Source: Hahella sp. KA22 (GTDB lineage: Bacteria; Pseudomonadota; Gammaproteobacteria; Pseudomonadales; Oleiphilaceae). From it: DNA of 64,000 nucleotides. This document shows, in pieces, positions 59,745-64,000 of this stretch. The stretch covers positions 496,001-560,000 of the forward strand of contig NZ_CP035490.1 in NCBI RefSeq assembly GCF_004135205.1, written 5' to 3'. How positions within the stretch are numbered: the stretch's first letter is position 1; every line of letters starts with the position of its first letter. Below the pieces are notes generated by a model. The model saw only the letters and a list, made by a program, of their open reading frames with translations, did no database searches and had not been told where the DNA came from. The position numbers and the translations under genes are program-made.

Positions 59745-61289
59745 TTACCAGGTTTGAGTGGATTTGAACTTCTCGATACAAGATTTCAGGCCGGCGGCGA
59801 TTTCGTCGTTGTAATCGCCTGCTTCGTTGATCTTCGCCAGAAGATCGCCGAATTCGCTCTTGGCGTAAGAAAGCAGAGCCGCTTCGAAGGGAACTACTTT
59901 CTTGGCGTCGACATCGTCCAGGAAACCTTCGTTTGCAGCGAACAGAACCAAGCCCATTTCAGCAACGGTCATCGGTGCGAACTGCTTTTGCTTCATCAGT
60001 TCGGTAACACGCTGACCGTGCTCCAGCTGCTTACGAGTCGCTTCGTCAAGGTCGGAAGCGAACTGAGCGAACGCAGCCAGTTCACGATACTGAGCCAGGG
60101 CCAGACGGATACCGCCACCCAGCTTTTTCATGATCTTGGTCTGTGCGGCGCCACCTACCCGGGATACAGAGATACCGGCGTTCATTGCAGGACGGATGCC
60201 CGCATTGAACAGGCTTGTCTCAAGGAAGATCTGGCCGTCAGTAATAGAAATTACGTTAGTAGGAACGAACGCAGATACGTCACCGGCTTGAGTTTCGATG
60301 ATAGGCAGAGCGGTCAAAGAACCGGTTTTGCCTTTCACTTCACCGTTGGTGTACTTCTCTACGTATTCCTCGTTAACGCGGGACGCACGCTCCAACAAAC
60401 GGGAGTGCAGGTAGAATACGTCACCGGGGTAAGCTTCACGTCCGGGCGGACGACGCAGCAACAGGGAGATCTGACGATACGCCCAAGCTTGCTTGGTCAA
60501 GTCGTCATAAATGATCAGTGCGTCTTCGCCGCGATCACGGAAGTATTCGCCCATGGTGCAACCGGAATACGGAGCCAGGAACTGCATGGAAGCAGGGTCC
60601 GCAGCGCCAGCGGCGACAACGATGGTGTGATCCATTGCGCCGTGTTCTTCCAGCTTGCGCACTACGTTAGCGATAGAAGATTGCTTCTGGCCAATCGCTA
60701 CATAGATACACTTAATGCCTGTGCCTTTCTGGTTAATGATCGCATCGATCGCCAGAGCAGTCTTACCAGTCTGGCGGTCGCCGATAACCAACTCACGCTG
60801 ACCGCGACCGATAGGCACCATGGTATCAACGGATTTATAACCGGTCTGCATCGGCTGACCAACGGATTTACGAGCGATAACGCCCGGCGCCACTTTTTCA
60901 ACAGGCTCAGTCAGAGTCGTTTCAAGAGCGCCTTTACCGTCAATCGGATTACCCAGTCCGTCAACGACGCGACCAAGCAATTGTTCGCCTACGGGTACTT
61001 CCAAGATACGGCCGGTTACTCTTACCTTTTGGCCTTCCGCTAAATCTTTGTAGTCGCCCAGTACAACGGCGCCCACGGAATCGCGCTCTAAGTTAAGAGC
61101 CAGACCGTATACGCCGCCTTCAAATTCAATCATCTCACCGTACATTACGTCGGCAAGACCATGGATCAGTACGATACCATCAGAAACGCTTACGATAGTG
61201 CCTTCTGTTTTTGCTTCAGAAGAAATATCCAGCTTCTCAATGCGCTTCTTGATGATTTCACTGATCTCAGATGGATTCAGTTGCTGCAT
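59745..61289 (-). CDS. atpA: ATP synthase F1 subunit alpha
   Basis: This 514-residue non-catalytic nucleotide-binding subunit has the P-loop GDRQTGKTA, the conserved [13 protein letters not shown] segment and the [20 protein letters not shown] stretch. It forms the alpha3beta3 ring with AtpD. Confidence 0.99.
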   Translation of the reverse strand: MQQLNPSEISEIIKKRIEKLDISSEAKTEGTIVSVSDGIVLIHGLADVMYGEMIEFEGGVYGLALNLERDSVGAVVLGDYKDLAEGQKVRVTGRILEVPVGEQLLGRVVDGLGNPIDGKGALETTLTEPVEKVAPGVIARKSVGQPMQTGYKSVDTMVPIGRGQRELVIGDRQTGKTALAIDAIINQKGTGIKCIYVAIGQKQSSIANVVRKLEEHGAMDHTIVVAAGAADPASMQFLAPYSGCTMGEYFRDRGEDALIIYDDLTKQAWAYRQISLLLRRPPGREAYPGDVFYLHSRLLERASRVNEEYVEKYTNGEVKGKTGSLTALPIIETQAGDVSAFVPTNVISITDGQIFLETSLFNAGIRPAMNAGISVSRVGGAAQTKIMKKLGGGIRLALAQYRELAAFAQFASDLDEATRKQLEHGQRVTELMKQKQFAPMTVAEMGLVLFAANEGFLDDVDAKKVVPFEAALLSYAKSEFGDLLAKINEAGDYNDEIAAGLKSCIEKFKSTQTW

Positions 61290-61350
61290 GCCTTTATCCT
61301 CAAAAACCCTTCAGTTACCTTTCTGCGGAAATTCAGCCGCAGGCGCCAGT

Positions 61351-61887
61351 TCAGGAATTCACTGCCTCAGCCAGCTTAGCCAAGCGACCGCGTACGGACG
61401 CATCAATCACCAAGTCACCGGCACGCACGACAATGCCCCCAATCAGCTCTTTGTTAAGCTGGGAGCGCAAATTGACGTTACGAGATAGTTTCTTTTGCAG
61501 AGCTTGAGCAAGCTTGTTTTCCTGCTCGCCATTCATTTCGAATGCGCTCTCAATAGTGACTTCGATTGTGGCTTCTTGCTGCGCCTTTAACTGCTCGAAC
61601 AGTGCCGCGATTTCCGGCAGCAGGACCAGACGGTTGTTTTCAGCGAGGACTCTAACAAAGTTAGCTCCCGCTTCATTGAGTTTGCCTTCGCAAACCTCAA
61701 GGAACGTCTGGCCTTTCTGAGCGCTGGTCAATGCTGGGTGATTTAACACCTTGTGCATATTGCCGTCTTCAGCAACAGCGGCGGTCAGCGCTAATAACGC
61801 TGACCATTCCGACAATTGACCCGCGTCCCGAGCTAATTCAAAGGCCGCTTTCGCATATGGCCGGGCGAGTGTAGTGCTTTCCGCCAT
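61351..61887 (-). CDS. atpH: ATP synthase F1 subunit delta
   Basis: This 178-residue peripheral-stalk subunit has the OSCP-like start (LARPYAKAAFELA) and a C-terminal domain ending GDLVIDASVRGRLAKL. It links F1 to the b-subunit dimer. It is 13 bp after atpF. Confidence 0.97.
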   Translation of the reverse strand: MAESTTLARPYAKAAFELARDAGQLSEWSALLALTAAVAEDGNMHKVLNHPALTSAQKGQTFLEVCEGKLNEAGANFVRVLAENNRLVLLPEIAALFEQLKAQQEATIEVTIESAFEMNGEQENKLAQALQKKLSRNVNLRSQLNKELIGGIVVRAGDLVIDASVRGRLAKLAEAVNS

Positions 61888-61899
61888 AATGCAAACCTC

Positions 61900-62370
61900 T
61901 TATAGTTCCGCAGCTAGTTTATCTAGCATGTTGCTGTGCGCACCTGCGTCCACAGAGGTTTCCAGGATCTTCTCAGCACCCGCCAACGCCAGCGCAGCGA
62001 CTTCAGCACGCAGCGATTCCTTAGCACGGTTCTTTTCCTGGTCGATTTCAGCTTTGGCTGCAGTGATCAAACGTTCGCCTTCAGTACGAGCCTGATCTTT
62101 TGCTTCTTCCAGCATCTGATTGGCGCGCTTGTTGGCTTGTTCGATAATTTCAGCCGCTTGCTGTTTGGCTTCACGCAACTGCTTGGCAACTTTTTCTTGG
62201 GCTAGCTCAAGATCCTTTTGCGCGTGCTCAGCAGCCTGCAAACCATCGGCAATCTTTTTCTCGCGTTCCCGCAGAGCCTGTATGACCGGCGGCCATACAT
62301 ACTTCATGCAGAATACGACAAAGATAAAGAAAGCAATCGCTTGCCCTATCATTGTCAGGTTGATGTTCAC
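61900..62370 (-). CDS. atpF: ATP synthase Fo subunit b
   Basis: This 156-residue peripheral stalk has one N-terminal membrane helix ([20 protein letters not shown]) and a long charged coiled coil rich in Ala, Glu, Lys and Gln. Two copies anchor F1 to the membrane. Confidence 0.97.
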   Translation of the reverse strand: MNINLTMIGQAIAFFIFVVFCMKYVWPPVIQALREREKKIADGLQAAEHAQKDLELAQEKVAKQLREAKQQAAEIIEQANKRANQMLEEAKDQARTEGERLITAAKAEIDQEKNRAKESLRAEVAALALAGAEKILETSVDAGAHSNMLDKLAAEL

Positions 62371-62427
62371 GTTGACACCCCTCGCTTATCAGTCGAATAA
62401 AATGACTCGTTTGCCTAAAAGGTGTAA

Positions 62428-62703
<276 letters not shown>

Positions 62704-62751
62704 TTAGTTAGTGGATAGAAAGTTTTTAGTTTTGATGGAAATTTCTACTTC

Positions 62752-63585
<834 letters not shown>

Positions 63586-63611
63586 TCACTCTTAATCGAT
63601 TGTTGCAATTG

Positions 63612-64000
63612 TTATTTACGCTGCCGCCTTCCGACAATCAGCGGCGCGAACCAATGCACTGACTGCACACCTAGAAAAGCCAGAAATAAACTTGCCGGCT
63701 CCAAAGGCTGGATAAACTTAAAAGCCAGGCCAAAAAAAATGGCCGTTAATCCTAGCTTAACCGCCTCTGCCTTATAAATAGATTGTACGATTTGCCTGGC
63801 TGCTTGAGCCCCTTGATAGAGAAAGGCGCGGTGGGCGAAATACATGTTTGGAACAGCGCAAATCAGTCCCCCGACCAAAGCCGAGTACGCATGCACGCTG
63901 CTCCATCTCCACGCGATTAAAGATATGAGGACCGTGGCTATTAATTGTAATCCCACAATCCTAAAGACTGGCGGCCGCTTAATAAGCGAGCGAGCTGCAC
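63612..64000 (-). CDS. atpI: ATP synthase assembly protein AtpI, 5' end outside window
   Basis: This small membrane protein has four hydrophobic helices. The frame remains open past the GTG at 63954-63956 to the window edge, reading SLIKRPPVFRIVGLQLIA, which fits the usual AtpI N-terminus. The true start is therefore outside. AtpI helps assemble the c ring. It is the first gene of the operon. Confidence 0.9.
   Translation of the reverse strand, partial: AARSLIKRPPVFRIVGLQLIATVLISLIAWRWSSVHAYSALVGGLICAVPNMYFAHRAFLYQGAQAARQIVQSIYKAEAVKLGLTAIFFGLAFKFIQPLEPASLFLAFLGVQSVHWFAPLIVGRRQRK

Noticed and set aside
58845-61043. A 732-codon plus-strand open frame opposite atpG and atpA
   Set aside because: It is the antisense shadow of two highly conserved ATP synthase genes; its composition and lack of a start context do not suggest a protein.

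Overview
The window is gammaproteobacterial chromosome. The block atpI-B-E-F-H-A-G-D-C, glmU, glmS has the order seen in pseudomonads and Oceanospirillales, and the protein families fit a marine genus such as Hahella; the genus is an inference. The backbone lies at the two edges. On the left (1-2653) are the 3' part of a penicillin-binding protein 1C gene, a YopT-like (C58) cysteine protease gene, a small unknown gene, and a rho-independent terminator that belongs to glmS. On the right (53336-64000) are glmS, glmU and the ATP synthase operon, all on the minus strand.

Everything between is one Tn7-like transposon of about 50.7 kb (2654-53335), inserted in attTn7 about 20 bp after the glmS stop codon. 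Both termini, their TnsB-type binding sites and a 5-bp target duplication (CTCTC at 2649-2653 and 53336-53340) can be read directly. The tnsABCDE operon lies at the right end. The insertion has moved the glmS terminator 50 kb from its gene. A second left-end-like sequence at 6568-6708 suggests an older boundary, from tandem insertion or deletion.

The cargo falls into blocks. (1) 2.8-9.4 kb: a secreted glutamine-amidotransferase-like protein, an Imm11-family immunity protein, a decayed antitoxin, a PAS/GAF/GGDEF diguanylate cyclase and a 44-residue acidic repeat protein. (2) 9.5-11.8 kb and 21.1-22.05 kb: two copies of an undescribed two-gene cassette (a recombinase-like SAM-domain protein plus a small two-helix membrane protein, joined by a conserved hairpin). 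They bracket (3) a type VI secretion accessory/effector operon: DUF6484, PAAR-like DUF4150, DUF2169, HEAT-repeat TIGR02270-like, Imm49-like, a catalytically dead ketosynthase-like protein, an AHH-family nuclease toxin and its Imm11 immunity protein. (4) 22.1-35.5 kb: a complete type 1 BREX operon, brxA-brxB-brxC-(small ORF)-pglX-pglZ-brxL. (5) 35.6-36.4 kb: IS3 and IS5-type remnants. (6) 36.4-45.3 kb: a pPIWI-RE system (Argonaute-like pPIWI_RE protein, DinG/XPD-like helicase, PD-(D/E)XK nuclease) whose upstream side is broken by an intact IS3-family element, beyond which lies a truncated HTH regulator gene. (7) 45.6-53.2 kb: tnsE-D-C-B-A.

In functional terms the element is a mobile defence and competition island. 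It carries two anti-phage/anti-plasmid systems (BREX, pPIWI-RE) and an interbacterial toxin-immunity module. TnsD can target the conserved attTn7 site and TnsE can in principle target replicating mobile DNA. The least explained parts are the duplicated SAM-domain/membrane cassette, the pPIWI-RE system and the extra ORF inside the BREX operon.
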